DNA from: Erythrobacter sp.
Lineage (GTDB): Bacteria > Pseudomonadota > Alphaproteobacteria > Sphingomonadales > Sphingomonadaceae
Direction of reading: 5' to 3'
DNA length: 53,144 nt
Assembly: GCF_023653175.1 (NCBI RefSeq)
Contig: NZ_JAMNXL010000006.1
Location: 1-53,144 of the forward strand
Within the stretch, counting starts at the first letter, position 1; each line of letters starts with the position of its first letter. The notes under the pieces were generated by a model. It saw nothing but the letters and a program-made list of their open reading frames with translations. It was not told the DNA's origin and did not search any database. Shown here piece after piece: positions 36,421 through 44,462 of this stretch. The position numbers and the translations under genes were made by a program.

Positions 36421-36762
36421 ATGAAGTCGATGGAAGAGATGATGGCAGCCGCGCAGCAAGCCGCCGAGACCATCCAGAAGCAGATGAACGAGATGCAGGT
36501 GAAGCTCGACTCGATCGAGGTCGAGGGCACGGCGGGCAGGGGCCTCGTCAAGGTCCGCGCCAGCGCCAAGGGCCGCATCCTCGGCGTCGCGATCGACGAC
36601 AGCCTGATGAACGCCGACGACAAGCAGATCCTCGAGGATCTCGTCGCCGCCGCCTTCAACGACGCGCGCGACCGGGCGGATCGGGTGTCGGAACAGGAGA
36701 TGAAGGCCATGCAGTCACAGATGGGCCTGCCGCCGGGGTTCAACCTGCCCGGGCTGGGGTGA
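36421..36762 (+). CDS. YbaB/EbfC family nucleoid-associated protein
   Basis: A 113-residue DNA-binding protein that bends DNA as a dimer. The family pattern is visible as AAQQAAETIQKQMNEMQVKLDSIEVEGTAGRGLVKVRASAKGRILGVAIDD, then LEDLVAAAFNDARDRADRVSEQEM. Start ATG 36421 is preferred because GGAG lies 9 nt upstream and it matches the family N-terminus; ATG 36406, which overlaps the dnaX stop, would add five residues. The dnaX-ybaB pair is conserved in many bacteria, usually with recR after it, but recR is absent here. Confidence 0.94.
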   Translation: MKSMEEMMAAAQQAAETIQKQMNEMQVKLDSIEVEGTAGRGLVKVRASAKGRILGVAIDDSLMNADDKQILEDLVAAAFNDARDRADRVSEQEMKAMQSQMGLPPGFNLPGLG

Positions 36763-37241
36763 GGCCAGTGGCGGCACGCGGCGCGATGCTGGTGACCGGA
36801 ATGCTGCTCTCGGTTGCCGCCATTGGTTCTGCAGGCCGCGCGCAGGACCAGGGGGCGGCGCAGCCTCCGTCCGGCGCTGTCATCCAAGCTCTTCAGGAGA
36901 CAAGGATGGGCCCGGTGTGCTGGGCGGCGATCGTGGAGTCCATCCGCCAGGTCGGCACCCGCTGCCATCCGGGAGAGAACCCCGCGCTTGCCGTTGAGCT
37001 CGATCAGGCCACTGCGCAGCTTGGCGCGATGTTCGTGGCGCGCGGCTGGACACCGCAGCAGCTTGAGGGCTTCCGCCGTCAGATGGGCGAGGCCGACACG
37101 CCCACCGAAAAGCTCTGCGCGAATACCGAGGCGACCGAGATGTATCGCGGTTTTGCCAGCGCGGACATGGCCGATCTGCGAGCGACAACCGAGACGATGC
37201 TTGCCCGGCCCGGCCCGCCCCAATGGGGCGCTTGCCTCTAG
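36759..37241 (+). CDS. secreted hypothetical protein
   Basis: A 160-residue protein with a Sec signal peptide (about 8-29, AMLVTGMLLSVAAIGSAGRAQ). The mature part has four cysteines (for example VCWAA, TRCHPG, KLCAN and GACL), consistent with periplasmic disulfides, and helical stretches; no family was recognised. GTG 36759 overlaps the ybaB stop (GTGA); GTG 36768 or ATG 36786 are alternatives, and translational coupling favours the first. It is convergent with the next gene, whose end overlaps its last 4 nt. Confidence 0.7.
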   Translation: MRPVAARGAMLVTGMLLSVAAIGSAGRAQDQGAAQPPSGAVIQALQETRMGPVCWAAIVESIRQVGTRCHPGENPALAVELDQATAQLGAMFVARGWTPQQLEGFRRQMGEADTPTEKLCANTEATEMYRGFASADMADLRATTETMLARPGPPQWGACL

Positions 37242-37657
37242 ACGACCTTTCGTCCGAAGCCTCCCTGCGCGGCAGGCGCGCGGGCGGGGACGGGCTTGCT
37301 GGGTGAGGATGCGGCCGGCGGTTCAGGCTCCGCCTCCTCCCGCGCCTTGCGGTGCTGCATGTAGCGTTCGAAGGCTGCGTCGGCGTCGAAGTCCGACAGC
37401 GGCTCGGCATCCTCGGCAAAACGGCTGCCGCCTTGGGGCTTGCGATAGGTCTTGCCCGTTGCCACGCCCCACAGGTCGGCCAGTGCGCTGCGCAGACCGC
37501 GCCAGATGCAGATGTTGCCTGCCGCCACCATCAGCAGCTTGGGGAGGGTGCCGGCCAGCCCTGTGTCCATGATCGCCTGGGACGCGCCTCCGCCGTGCAG
37601 CGCGACGGCGGCAATGTTGAGGCCGAGGCCGCAGGCAATCCAGATCACGGTCTTCAT
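37238..37657 (-). CDS. small membrane protein with DADAAF-RYM motif (paralogue 1)
   Basis: A 139-residue protein. Two hydrophobic segments (about 4-20, VIWIACGLGLNIAAVAL, and 34-52, GTLPKLLMVAAGNICIW) suggest a membrane anchor, followed by a cytoplasmic tail with LSDFDADAAFERYMQHRKAREEAE and a C-terminal QGGFGRKVV. The same tail motif and GFGRK ending occur in the neighbouring gene at 37767-38186, so the two are tandem paralogues. No function is known. The ATG at 37657 was chosen; the longer frame is unsupported. Confidence 0.7.
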   Translation of the reverse strand: MKTVIWIACGLGLNIAAVALHGGGASQAIMDTGLAGTLPKLLMVAAGNICIWRGLRSALADLWGVATGKTYRKPQGGSRFAEDAEPLSDFDADAAFERYMQHRKAREEAEPEPPAASSPSKPVPARAPAAQGGFGRKVV

Positions 37658-37766
37658 CGCGCGTCGCTCCGGTTCGCACGGATCCCGGAATAGCCGGTGA
37701 GGGTTAACGCCGCGTGGGGATCTGCCTTTCGCTGCATTCGAGGGCGCGACGCTATCGGAGCGAAGG

Positions 37767-38186
37767 TCAGGCGCCCTTGCGTCCGAACCCGCGCGGTTGC
37801 GGCGGCGGCACGCTCTGGTCCGACGCGCGAGGAGCTTGCGGCCCGCTGTCGCCGCGCCGCTCCATGTAGCGGGCGAAGGCTGCATCGGCATCGAAACTGT
37901 CGGAGCCGTCGGCGGGCAGGGCGTCGGTCAGACGGCGGGCGGGCCGCGCACCTCCCTCTGGGCCGTTTCCGCCTGATCCGCCGCCCCGGTTTCTGCCCGT
38001 GAAGGTGTCCCACACAACCCGGCCCGCCTTGATGAAGCAGAACGCAGCGCCGAGCAGAACTCCAATACCGAGAAAGTAGATCGGCAGACGCTCGCTTGAG
38101 GTCGCTCCCCGGTCGCCGATAGCTTCGATCAACCGCGCAAGCGTGAGCAACACCCAGCCGCCCATGACCCAGAACATCGCTTTCAT
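37767..38186 (-). CDS. small membrane protein with DADAAF-RYM motif (paralogue 2)
   Basis: A 139-residue protein, the same length as its neighbour. It has N-terminal hydrophobic segments (about 3-18, AMFWVMGGWVLLTLAR, and 35-52, LPIYFLGIGVLLGAAFCF), a Gly-rich linker, the motif SDSFDADAAFARYMERRGD and the C-terminal QPRGFGRKGA. The tail is shared with paralogue 1 while the membrane parts differ, which points to an old duplication kept for a shared tail function, perhaps binding of a partner. A 109-bp gap separates the two genes. No known domain was recognised. Confidence 0.7.
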   Translation of the reverse strand: MKAMFWVMGGWVLLTLARLIEAIGDRGATSSERLPIYFLGIGVLLGAAFCFIKAGRVVWDTFTGRNRGGGSGGNGPEGGARPARRLTDALPADGSDSFDADAAFARYMERRGDSGPQAPRASDQSVPPPQPRGFGRKGA

Positions 38187-38308
38187 CTCTGCCTCCTGTG
38201 CGATGCAGGCGAGCCTAAGCCCAAAGTCTTAATTGTCGGTCATTCATGTCCACAACCTAGCCCGCGTGCCCCATTGCGATGGGCCCGCCCGCTTCCCATA
38301 TCTCCGTC

Positions 38309-40720
38309 ATGACCCATACCTATCCCCTCCTCCCCCTGCGCGATATCGTCGTCTTCCCCGGCATGGTCGTGCCCCTGTTCGTCGGGCGCGACAAGTCGGT
38401 GGCGGCGCTTGAGGCGGCGATGGAGGCGTCGAAAGACATTGTTCTGCTCGCCCAGCTCGATCCGGGCTGCGACGATCCGGAGGGCGATGATCTCTATGAT
38501 GTGGGCGTGATCGCTCAGGTGCTCCAGCTCCTGAAGCTGCCCGACGGCACGGTGCGCGTGCTGGTCGAGGGCAAGAGCCGTGCGCGGCTCAGCGCGCTGG
38601 AGGATCTCGGCACGCACCTCCTTGCCGAGGTCGAGAGCATCGCGCCCGAGACGGTCTCGGGCAGCGAGGTCACCGCGCTGATGCGCCAGGTGACCGAGCA
38701 GTTCGGCGAATATGTGAAGCTGAACAAGAAGATGGGCGAGGATGCGGGTGTGGACCTGACCGAGGTCGATGATGCCGGCCAGCTCGCCGACACCATCGCC
38801 GCGGCGATCAGCGCCAAGGTGTCCGACAAGCAATCGCTGCTGACCGAGGGCAATCCCCTGAAGCGGCTCGAACTCGTCATGGCCTTCATGGAAGGCGAGC
38901 TGTCGGTGCTGCAGGTCGAACGCCGTATCCGCGGGCGCGTTAAGCGCCAGATGGAGAAGACCCAGCGCGAATATTACCTCAACGAGCAATTGAAGGCGAT
39001 CCAGTCGGAGCTCGGCGGCGGAGACGAGGGCGAGGGCAACGAGATTGCCGAGCTCACCGAGAAGATCGAGAAGACCAAGCTTTCCAAGGAAGCCAGGGCC
39101 AAGGCCCAGGCCGAGCTGAAGAAGCTGCGCGCGATGCAGCCGATGAGCGCCGAGGCGACAGTCATCCGCAACTATCTCGACGTGCTGCTCGGCCTGCCAT
39201 GGGGCAAGAAATCGAAGCTGAAGAAGGACATCGCGCGTGCGCAGGCCGTGCTCGATGCCGATCACTATGCACTCGAGAAGGTCAAGGACCGGATCGTCGA
39301 GTATCTCGCGGTGCAGGCGCGCACCAACAAGCTCAAGGGCCCGATCCTGTGTCTCGTCGGCCCGCCGGGCGTCGGCAAGACCAGCCTCGGCAAGTCGATC
39401 GCCAAGGCTTGCGGCCGCGAGTTCGTGCGCCAGTCCTTGGGCGGCGTGCGCGACGAAGCCGAGATCCGCGGCCACCGGCGCACCTACATCGGCTCGATGC
39501 CGGGCAAGATCGTCGCCAACCTGAGGAAGGCCGGCACGTCCAACCCGCTGTTCCTGCTCGACGAGATCGACAAGCTCGGGCAGGATTTCCGCGGCGATCC
39601 CGCTTCGGCGCTGCTGGAGGTGCTTGACCCCGAGCAGAACGCCAAGTTCCAGGATCACTACCTCGAACTCGATCTCGACCTCAGCGACATCATGTTCGTG
39701 TGCACCGCCAACAGCCTCAACCTGCCGCAGCCGCTGCTCGACCGGATGGAGATCATCCGCCTCGAAGGCTATACCGAGGACGAAAAGGTCGCCATCGCCG
39801 AGCGGCATCTGGTCGAAAAGCAGGTCAAGGCGCACGGGCTCAAGAAGGGCGAATTCACCCTTCAGGAAGAGGCCCTGCGCGACCTGATCCGCTACTACAC
39901 CCGCGAGGCCGGCGTGCGCACGCTCGAGCGCGAGATTGCCAAGCTGGCGCGCAAGAGTCTGCGCCAGATCCTCGAAGGCAAGACCGGAAGCGTCACCATC
40001 ACGCCCGAAAACCTCGGCGACTTCTCGGGCGTGCGGCGCTTCAAGCACGGCGTTTCGGAGGAAGAAGCACAGGTCGGCGCGGTGACCGGGCTGGCGTGGA
40101 CCTCGGTGGGCGGCGAACTGCTCACCATCGAAAGCGTCACCACGCCGGGCAAGGGCGAGGTCAAGACCACCGGCAAGCTCGGCCAGGTGATGAACGAGAG
40201 CGTCGCGGCGGCCTTCAGCTTCGTCAAGGCGCGCGCGCCCGCCTACGGTATCAAGCCCAGCGTGTTCAACCGCAAGAACGTCCACATCCACCTGCCCGAG
40301 GGCGCGGTGCCCAAGGACGGGCCGAGCGCCGGGATCGGGATGGTCACCTCGATCGTCTCGACGCTCACAGGCATTGCGGTGCGCCCAGATGTGGCGATGA
40401 CCGGCGAAGTAACTTTGCGCGGACGCGTGCTGGCGATCGGGGGCCTCAAGGAAAAGCTGCTCGCGGCGCTGCGCGGCGGGATCAAGACCGTCCTCATCCC
40501 CGAGGAGAACGTCAAGGACCTCGCCGAAATCCCCGCCAATGCGCGCGAAGGCCTGGAGATCATCGCGGTCAGCCATGTCGACGAGGTGCTCGCCCGCGCG
40601 CTGGTCGAGCCGGTGGCACCGATCGAGTGGACCGAGGCCGACGATCTTGCCAGCCAGCCGGGCGTCGCCCCCTCCACTTCGGGGCCGTCGGGAGCGTCTG
40701 AAGTGCCAACCGCGCACTGA
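38309..40720 (+). CDS. lon: ATP-dependent endopeptidase La (Lon)
   Basis: An 803-residue AAA+ serine protease that degrades misfolded and regulatory proteins in the cytosol. The N-terminal LAN domain begins [23 protein letters not shown]. The coiled-coil includes [18 protein letters not shown]. Walker [16 protein letters not shown] is near 350, Walker [13 protein letters not shown] follows, and the protease domain has catalytic S673 (DGPSAGIG) and K716 (LKEK). The ATG at 38309 matches the family N-terminus; the upstream MGPPASHISV extension is rejected. A 412-bp gap and the HU gene follow, a conserved neighbourhood. Confidence 0.98.
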   Translation: MTHTYPLLPLRDIVVFPGMVVPLFVGRDKSVAALEAAMEASKDIVLLAQLDPGCDDPEGDDLYDVGVIAQVLQLLKLPDGTVRVLVEGKSRARLSALEDLGTHLLAEVESIAPETVSGSEVTALMRQVTEQFGEYVKLNKKMGEDAGVDLTEVDDAGQLADTIAAAISAKVSDKQSLLTEGNPLKRLELVMAFMEGELSVLQVERRIRGRVKRQMEKTQREYYLNEQLKAIQSELGGGDEGEGNEIAELTEKIEKTKLSKEARAKAQAELKKLRAMQPMSAEATVIRNYLDVLLGLPWGKKSKLKKDIARAQAVLDADHYALEKVKDRIVEYLAVQARTNKLKGPILCLVGPPGVGKTSLGKSIAKACGREFVRQSLGGVRDEAEIRGHRRTYIGSMPGKIVANLRKAGTSNPLFLLDEIDKLGQDFRGDPASALLEVLDPEQNAKFQDHYLELDLDLSDIMFVCTANSLNLPQPLLDRMEIIRLEGYTEDEKVAIAERHLVEKQVKAHGLKKGEFTLQEEALRDLIRYYTREAGVRTLEREIAKLARKSLRQILEGKTGSVTITPENLGDFSGVRRFKHGVSEEEAQVGAVTGLAWTSVGGELLTIESVTTPGKGEVKTTGKLGQVMNESVAAAFSFVKARAPAYGIKPSVFNRKNVHIHLPEGAVPKDGPSAGIGMVTSIVSTLTGIAVRPDVAMTGEVTLRGRVLAIGGLKEKLLAALRGGIKTVLIPEENVKDLAEIPANAREGLEIIAVSHVDEVLARALVEPVAPIEWTEADDLASQPGVAPSTSGPSGASEVPTAH

Positions 40721-41132
40721 TCCGCCAGCGGTCTTCCTGCCGCGACCCCGCAGGGGTGGGCCGCTTCGAGCCTATCGCCCCTCAGCGAGTCAAAGCCCTC
40801 GGCGGTCACTATGCTCCGGCATGGATGCGTTCGCGCTCCTCGCGCAGGGCCAAAATCGGCTCGGTGCAAATGCTTTCACCTGACCCGGACAGGCTCTAGA
40901 AGGCCGCCACTTGCCGTGATTCGCGGCAGGGTCGCTTTTTTCCGTCAGTCGGCAAACGGGACTGAATCTTGCGTCCAACCGAGGTTAGGCGCGGGAAGTT
41001 CCCTGCCTTTTTGCGCGCGCCCGGGCCTGGAGCCGATAGGCTTTGACAGCGTTGGCAAAAAGGTCTCAATTTGCCGGCTTTCGACAAAGGCGATTCATCG
41101 AAAACAAAATTCTGAAGCGAGGGGGTTCCCAT
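40721..41132 (+). promoter_or_regulatory. 412-bp non-coding region between lon and the HU gene
   Basis: No gene was recognised. The region holds a small imperfect stem CTTGCCG-TGATTCG-CGGCAGG at about 40912-40930 followed 6 nt later by TTTTTT, a possible lon terminator or attenuator. It also holds a near-palindrome GGGAAGTTCCC near 40999 and, closer to the HU gene, TTGACA at 41043-41048 with a weak TCAATT -10 at 41066-41071. GAGGGGG at 41120-41126 is the likely HU ribosome-binding site. The length of the leader suggests regulated expression of HU. Confidence 0.4.
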
Positions 41133-41405
41133 ATGAACAAGAACGACCTGATCAGCGAAGTTGCCAACGCGAGCGGTCTTTCGAAGAACGACGCATCGAG
41201 TGCGGTCGAGAGCGTCTTCGACGCGATCACCAAGGCGTTGGCGGGCGGCGACGAGGTGCGGCTGGTCGGCTTCGGCACCTTCTCGGTCGCCAAGCGCAAG
41301 GCTTCGACGGGGCGCAACCCGCGCACCGGCGAGCCGATGAAGATCAAGGCCTCCAACCAGCCCAAGTTCAAGGCGGGCAAGGGCTTGAAGGACGCGGTCA
41401 ACTAG
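41133..41405 (+). CDS. hup: HU family DNA-binding protein
   Basis: A 90-residue histone-like protein, exactly the usual HU length. It matches HU throughout: MNKNDLISEVANASGLSKND, VESVFDAITKALAGGDEVRL, VGFGTFSVAKRKASTGRNP, RTGEPMKIKAS and KAGKGLKDAVN. The beta-arm tip residues RNPRTGEP insert in the minor groove. It bends and compacts DNA as a dimer. It lies downstream of lon, as in many proteobacteria, and is followed by a strong terminator. Confidence 0.97.
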   Translation: MNKNDLISEVANASGLSKNDASSAVESVFDAITKALAGGDEVRLVGFGTFSVAKRKASTGRNPRTGEPMKIKASNQPKFKAGKGLKDAVN

Positions 41406-41433
41406 GACCGCGCGCCGACTACGACAGGGGCAT

Positions 41434-41472
41434 AAAAAAACCCCGCCGGCGAGTCCGCTGGCGGGGTTTTTC
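41434..41472. terminator. bidirectional rho-independent terminator after hup
   Basis: A seven-A run, then CCCCGCCGGC-GAGTCC-GCTGGCGGGG with one G·T-type mismatch tolerated in a 10-bp stem, then TTTTTCTTT. The A-run makes it suitable for the convergent lipoprotein gene as well as for hup. Confidence 0.92.
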
Positions 41473-41490
41473 TTTGGCAGATGCGTGTCC

Positions 41491-42408
41491 TCAGTTCCCG
41501 GCGGCGATCAGCGCGGTCGGGGCCTGCGCGGTGCGCGGATTGATCTGCCACACAAGCGCCTCGCCTGCGGCTTGGGCGACCGGGCCTTCGTCGGTATTGT
41601 TGGCAAGGATGCGCATGCCGGGGGCTGCGCGGACGGTGAAGGTGCCCTCGATCTGGGGCACGCCCGGGATCGCGCCCGGATCCTTGCCCGCTTCGCGCGC
41701 TTCCTCGGCCGCGCCCATCGCCGCGAGCCCCGCGAAGGAGCCGGCGCCCAGCACCGTGCCGAGCCCGCCGCTCTCGGTGCTCTGCGCGGCAAAACCCGGC
41801 GCATTGATCCGCACCTGACCGCCCTTGCGCAAGTATGCCTGGACGAAGGGGTTGGTGGTGGGGAAGCCCTCGATCAGCGGGAACATGAAATCATGCCCCA
41901 TCGTGCCGGTGATGCGGTAGCTGACGTCGAACACCCCGTCACCCTTGTGAACCACGCGCTCCCAGCCCTTCTGGCGCTGGAGGATCTTGACCAGCTCGTC
42001 GGCGGCCTTGGGGTCGGACGGGTCGATCCCGCCCATCAGCGCCGCCATCTGTTTCGCCTGCTTCGTTTCCCGCTCAGCCCGCTCGGCCGCGCCCGCTTCC
42101 CATTCGGAACGCTGGGCGGCGAGCTCATCTTCGGTGCAATCGCGGTTCTCGTAGGTTTCCTCGTCGAAGCATTCGGTGGGCGTGAACTCCTCCTTGCCCG
42201 CCTCCATCTGCGCGAGCTTGGAAAGGCCTAGGAAGAAGATCTCGCCTTCATAGGTGAAGGTGAAGCTGTCCGGTCCGGTGATTGCTAGCTCGGAGATGAA
42301 TTTGCCCGGCGTCATGAAGCAGCCGCTGAGCGCCAGCGCGAAGCCGGTCAGCAGCGCGGCGGCCCGCAGCACGGCGGTGCGCGGGCGGATTTGCGAAAAC
42401 ATTGTCAT
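41491..42408 (-). CDS. hypothetical lipoprotein
   Basis: A 305-residue exported protein. The signal is AVLRAAALLTGFALALSGCFM, with lipobox LSGC giving the lipidated Cys at about residue 30. The mature region begins PGKFISELAITGPDSFTFTYEGEIFFLGLS and later has VFDVSYRITGTMGHDFMFPLIEGF, a beta-rich pattern, and a charged helical stretch with CFDEETYENRDCTEDELAAQ. No family was recognised; homologues appear to be typical of sphingomonads, which is only an impression. ATG 42408 was chosen from the signal peptide. It lies 26 bp after rlmB on the same strand. Confidence 0.75.
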   Translation of the reverse strand: MTMFSQIRPRTAVLRAAALLTGFALALSGCFMTPGKFISELAITGPDSFTFTYEGEIFFLGLSKLAQMEAGKEEFTPTECFDEETYENRDCTEDELAAQRSEWEAGAAERAERETKQAKQMAALMGGIDPSDPKAADELVKILQRQKGWERVVHKGDGVFDVSYRITGTMGHDFMFPLIEGFPTTNPFVQAYLRKGGQVRINAPGFAAQSTESGGLGTVLGAGSFAGLAAMGAAEEAREAGKDPGAIPGVPQIEGTFTVRAAPGMRILANNTDEGPVAQAAGEALVWQINPRTAQAPTALIAAGN

Positions 42409-42434
42409 GGTATTTCCCCCTCTCACCCTGGCTT

Positions 42435-43226
42435 CTACCCGCGCGAGGCCACCGCATAAAGCGCAATCGCACCGGCGTTGGAGACGTTGAGGCTCTCGAT
42501 CGCCGAGGAGATCGGCAGCTTTGCCAGCACGTCGCAATGCGCGGCGATGTTCTGCCTGAGGCCTTCGCCTTCCGCGCCGAGCACGATCGCGACCGGGCCG
42601 GTCGGGAGGATGTCGGCGAGCACCGCCTCGGCCTCGCCCGCCAGCCCGATGCGCCAGTAACCCGCCTCGGCGAGTTCCTCGAGCGCGCGGGCGAGGTTGA
42701 CGACGCGCACCCAGGGCACGGTCTCCAATGCGCCCGATGCTGCCTTGGCGAGCACGCCGCCTTCGGGCGGGGCGTGGCGGTCCTGGGTGACGATCGCCGC
42801 CGCGCCGAAGGCCGCCGCCGAGCGCAGGATCGCGCCGACATTGTGCGGATCGGTGACCTGGTCGAGCACCACGATCGGTCGCTCCGCCGCGCCGAGCGCG
42901 ACTTCATCGAGGAACACGTCCTCGAGCGGGGCACATTCCAGCACCAGACCCTGATGCGGCGCGTCCTTGGCCACCAGCCGCGCGAGGTCTGCGGCCTGGG
43001 CGTGCTCGATCGGGAAATCGGCGGGCAATTCGCCGTCGAGGCTTTCGAGCCCTTCGGGCGTGGCCCATAGCTTGCGGTGCTGGCGCTCCGGATTCTTCAA
43101 CGCCGCCTCGACAGCGTGGCGGCCCCACAGGCGTACCTGTCCGCTCGACGCCCGGCCCGAGCCGCGTCCGCCCTTCATCCGCCCCGCACGGCCGCGCAGC
43201 GCGCGCTTCTTCTCACCTTTGCTCAT
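42435..43226 (-). CDS. rlmB: 23S rRNA (guanosine-2'-O-)-methyltransferase RlmB-like (SpoU family)
   Basis: A 263-residue SPOUT-class methyltransferase. An N-terminal basic tail (KRALRGRAGRMKGGRGSGRA) precedes the SpoU substrate-binding domain (LWGRHAVEAALKNPERQHRKL). The catalytic trefoil-knot has motif 1 LDQVTDPHNVGAILRSAAAFG, motif 2 IVLGAEGEGL and motif 3 LNVSNAGAIALYAVA. It most likely methylates G2251 of 23S rRNA; other SpoU targets cannot be excluded by eye. ATG 43226 (MSKGEKKRA) was chosen over a longer frame to 43295. Confidence 0.9.
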   Translation of the reverse strand: MSKGEKKRALRGRAGRMKGGRGSGRASSGQVRLWGRHAVEAALKNPERQHRKLWATPEGLESLDGELPADFPIEHAQAADLARLVAKDAPHQGLVLECAPLEDVFLDEVALGAAERPIVVLDQVTDPHNVGAILRSAAAFGAAAIVTQDRHAPPEGGVLAKAASGALETVPWVRVVNLARALEELAEAGYWRIGLAGEAEAVLADILPTGPVAIVLGAEGEGLRQNIAAHCDVLAKLPISSAIESLNVSNAGAIALYAVASRG

Positions 43227-43280
43227 GCTCGTTCCTAGCGCCTCACAGGCATTGAAGCGCGCCCCCTGCCAGCAGGGGCA

Positions 43281-43309
43281 TTGACAGGCAAGCACCGCTT
43301 CGCCAAAGG
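43281..43309 (+). promoter_or_regulatory. possible promoter upstream of tRNA-Tyr
   Basis: TTGACA at 43281-43286 is a perfect -35 box; the matching -10 position after 17 bp reads CAAAGG, which is weak. It lies 95 bp before tRNA-Tyr. Confidence 0.25.
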
Positions 43310-43404
43310 GGCGCCTCTCGGCAGCGGGCCCCCCCCCGGGGACTCGCGCAATTTCAGCGTTTCTTCGCGCTTCGAGATGCCCCCCTCATCGCAGGGGACT
43401 GTGT

Positions 43405-43490
43405 GGACAGGTGGCCGAGTGGTTAAAGGCAGCAGACTGTAAATCTGCCCGCGCAAGCGTACGCTGGTTCGAATCCAGCCCTGTCCACCA
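43405..43490 (+). tRNA. tRNA-Tyr (GUA)
   Basis: An 86-nt class II tRNA: acceptor GGACAGG/CCTGTCC with discriminator A and encoded CCA, D-arm TGGCCGAGTGGTTAAAGGCA, anticodon arm GCAGA-CTGTAAA-TCTGC with anticodon GTA, a variable arm CCGCGCAAGCGTACG and T-arm GGTTCGAATCC. Its last 17 nt belong to the attachment repeat of the adjoining integrated element, so the tRNA was kept intact by the integration. Confidence 0.96.
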
Positions 43491-43495
43491 CACCC
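43474..43495 (+). repeat. attL: 22-bp direct repeat at the 3' end of tRNA-Tyr
   Basis: The 22 bp beginning TCCAGCCCTG and ending CCACCACACCC are repeated exactly at 45029-45050. This copy covers the 3' T-stem/acceptor strand and CCA of tRNA-Tyr plus five bases beyond. A tRNA 3' end duplicated downstream of an integrase is the classical mark of site-specific integration. Confidence 0.9.
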
Positions 43496-43556
43496 CCTCC
43501 TGAGGCCTTATCCCTCAATAACTCACTGACTTTCCGTTGATCTTCTTCCCCCACTT

Positions 43557-43578
43557 GGTACGGAAGGTTGGTACGGAA
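43557..43578. promoter_or_regulatory. left pair of GGTACGGAA sites (putative integrase arm sites)
   Basis: GGTACGGAA occurs at 43557-43565 and 43570-43578, with a 13-bp period. The second copy runs into the integrase start codon, so bound protein would also repress the gene. The same pair, with the same spacing, occurs at the right end (44944-44965). Confidence 0.6.
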
Positions 43579-44462
43579 TGGCGTTTGCGATGGTCGGATT
43601 GAAGCGCAGCAAGACAGGCCTTTGGACAGCCCGCAAGGAGATACCGGCGGACGTTCGGGCAGCCTACGGGAAGCGGGAAGAGAAAAAGAGTTGGCCAGCC
43701 GAACTCACGGCGGGGCAGGCGAAAGCCGAGTTGGCCGCATGGCTTATCCCCGTCGAAGAGCGCATCGCGGCCTTGCGGGCGATGGCAGGGCAGACCCCCG
43801 TCACCCTTTCGAAGCGGCAGGCCCGCGCTATCGCTGGCGAATGGTACAGGGCCAAGGTTGCCCAGCATGAGGATGACCCGGGCGATCCGGCGGGGTGGTG
43901 GTTCGCCGCGCTGGAGGTCGAACCGGAAGACCCAGAGGAGCGTGAAGCGGGGCGCGTGAGGCCCACGGGCTGGCTGATCGAAGAACGGGATGCCCTGTTG
44001 CGGGCCAAGGGGCTGGCGCTCACGCCGTCCTCGGGCGATGCCCTGTTGCAGGAGATGGGCGACCTCTGGGTGTCGCTCTGCGCCCTCATGGAGCGGCGGG
44101 CCGAAGGCGACTATGGGCCAGACCCGCTGGCCGACACGTTGCCAGCCCTTGAGGTCGCCTCAGTGAAGCCGAAGGCGGCAGTCTCGCTCAAGCAGCTGTT
44201 CGAAGACTACGCCGCCTCTGGCGCATCCTCCCCTCGCACGGTCGCCAAGTGGAGGCCCCATGTGAATAGCTTCGTGGCCCATATCGGGCATGACGACGCT
44301 ACACGGGTGACGGCGGCGGATGTGAACGGCTGGGTCAAGGCGCTCATCGCCAAGCCTCTGGCGGTCAAGACGGTGCAGGACAGCTACCTTCCCGCTATCA
44401 AGATCATTCTGGCGGATGCGGTGGCGCAAGGCCTCATCCCGTCTATAGGAAGACCTTGGTGA
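43578..44462 (+). pseudogene. tyrosine-type site-specific integrase, lacking the catalytic domain
   Basis: 294 residues. Residues 4-60 (VGLKRSKTGLWTARKEIPADVRAAYGKREEKKSW) match the DUF6538-type N-terminal domain of tRNA-targeting integrases; 65-190 is a charged middle region; 200-290 is the SAM-like core-binding domain (LKQLFEDYAASGASSPRTVAKW, then VTAADVNGWVKALIAKPLAVKTVQDSYLPAIKIILADAVAQGLIP). Full family members continue for about 150-200 residues with the R...HxxR...Y active site, which is missing. The frame ends at SIGRPW because it runs into the first 23-bp repeat, whose GGTGATCC supplies the TGA. It could still bind DNA, but not catalyse recombination. Start ATG 43578. Confidence 0.88.

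Noticed and set aside
38240-40717. An 825-codon open frame antisense to lon.
   Set aside because: It mirrors the codon pattern of lon in a high-GC genome and has no recognisable domain; lon itself is certain.
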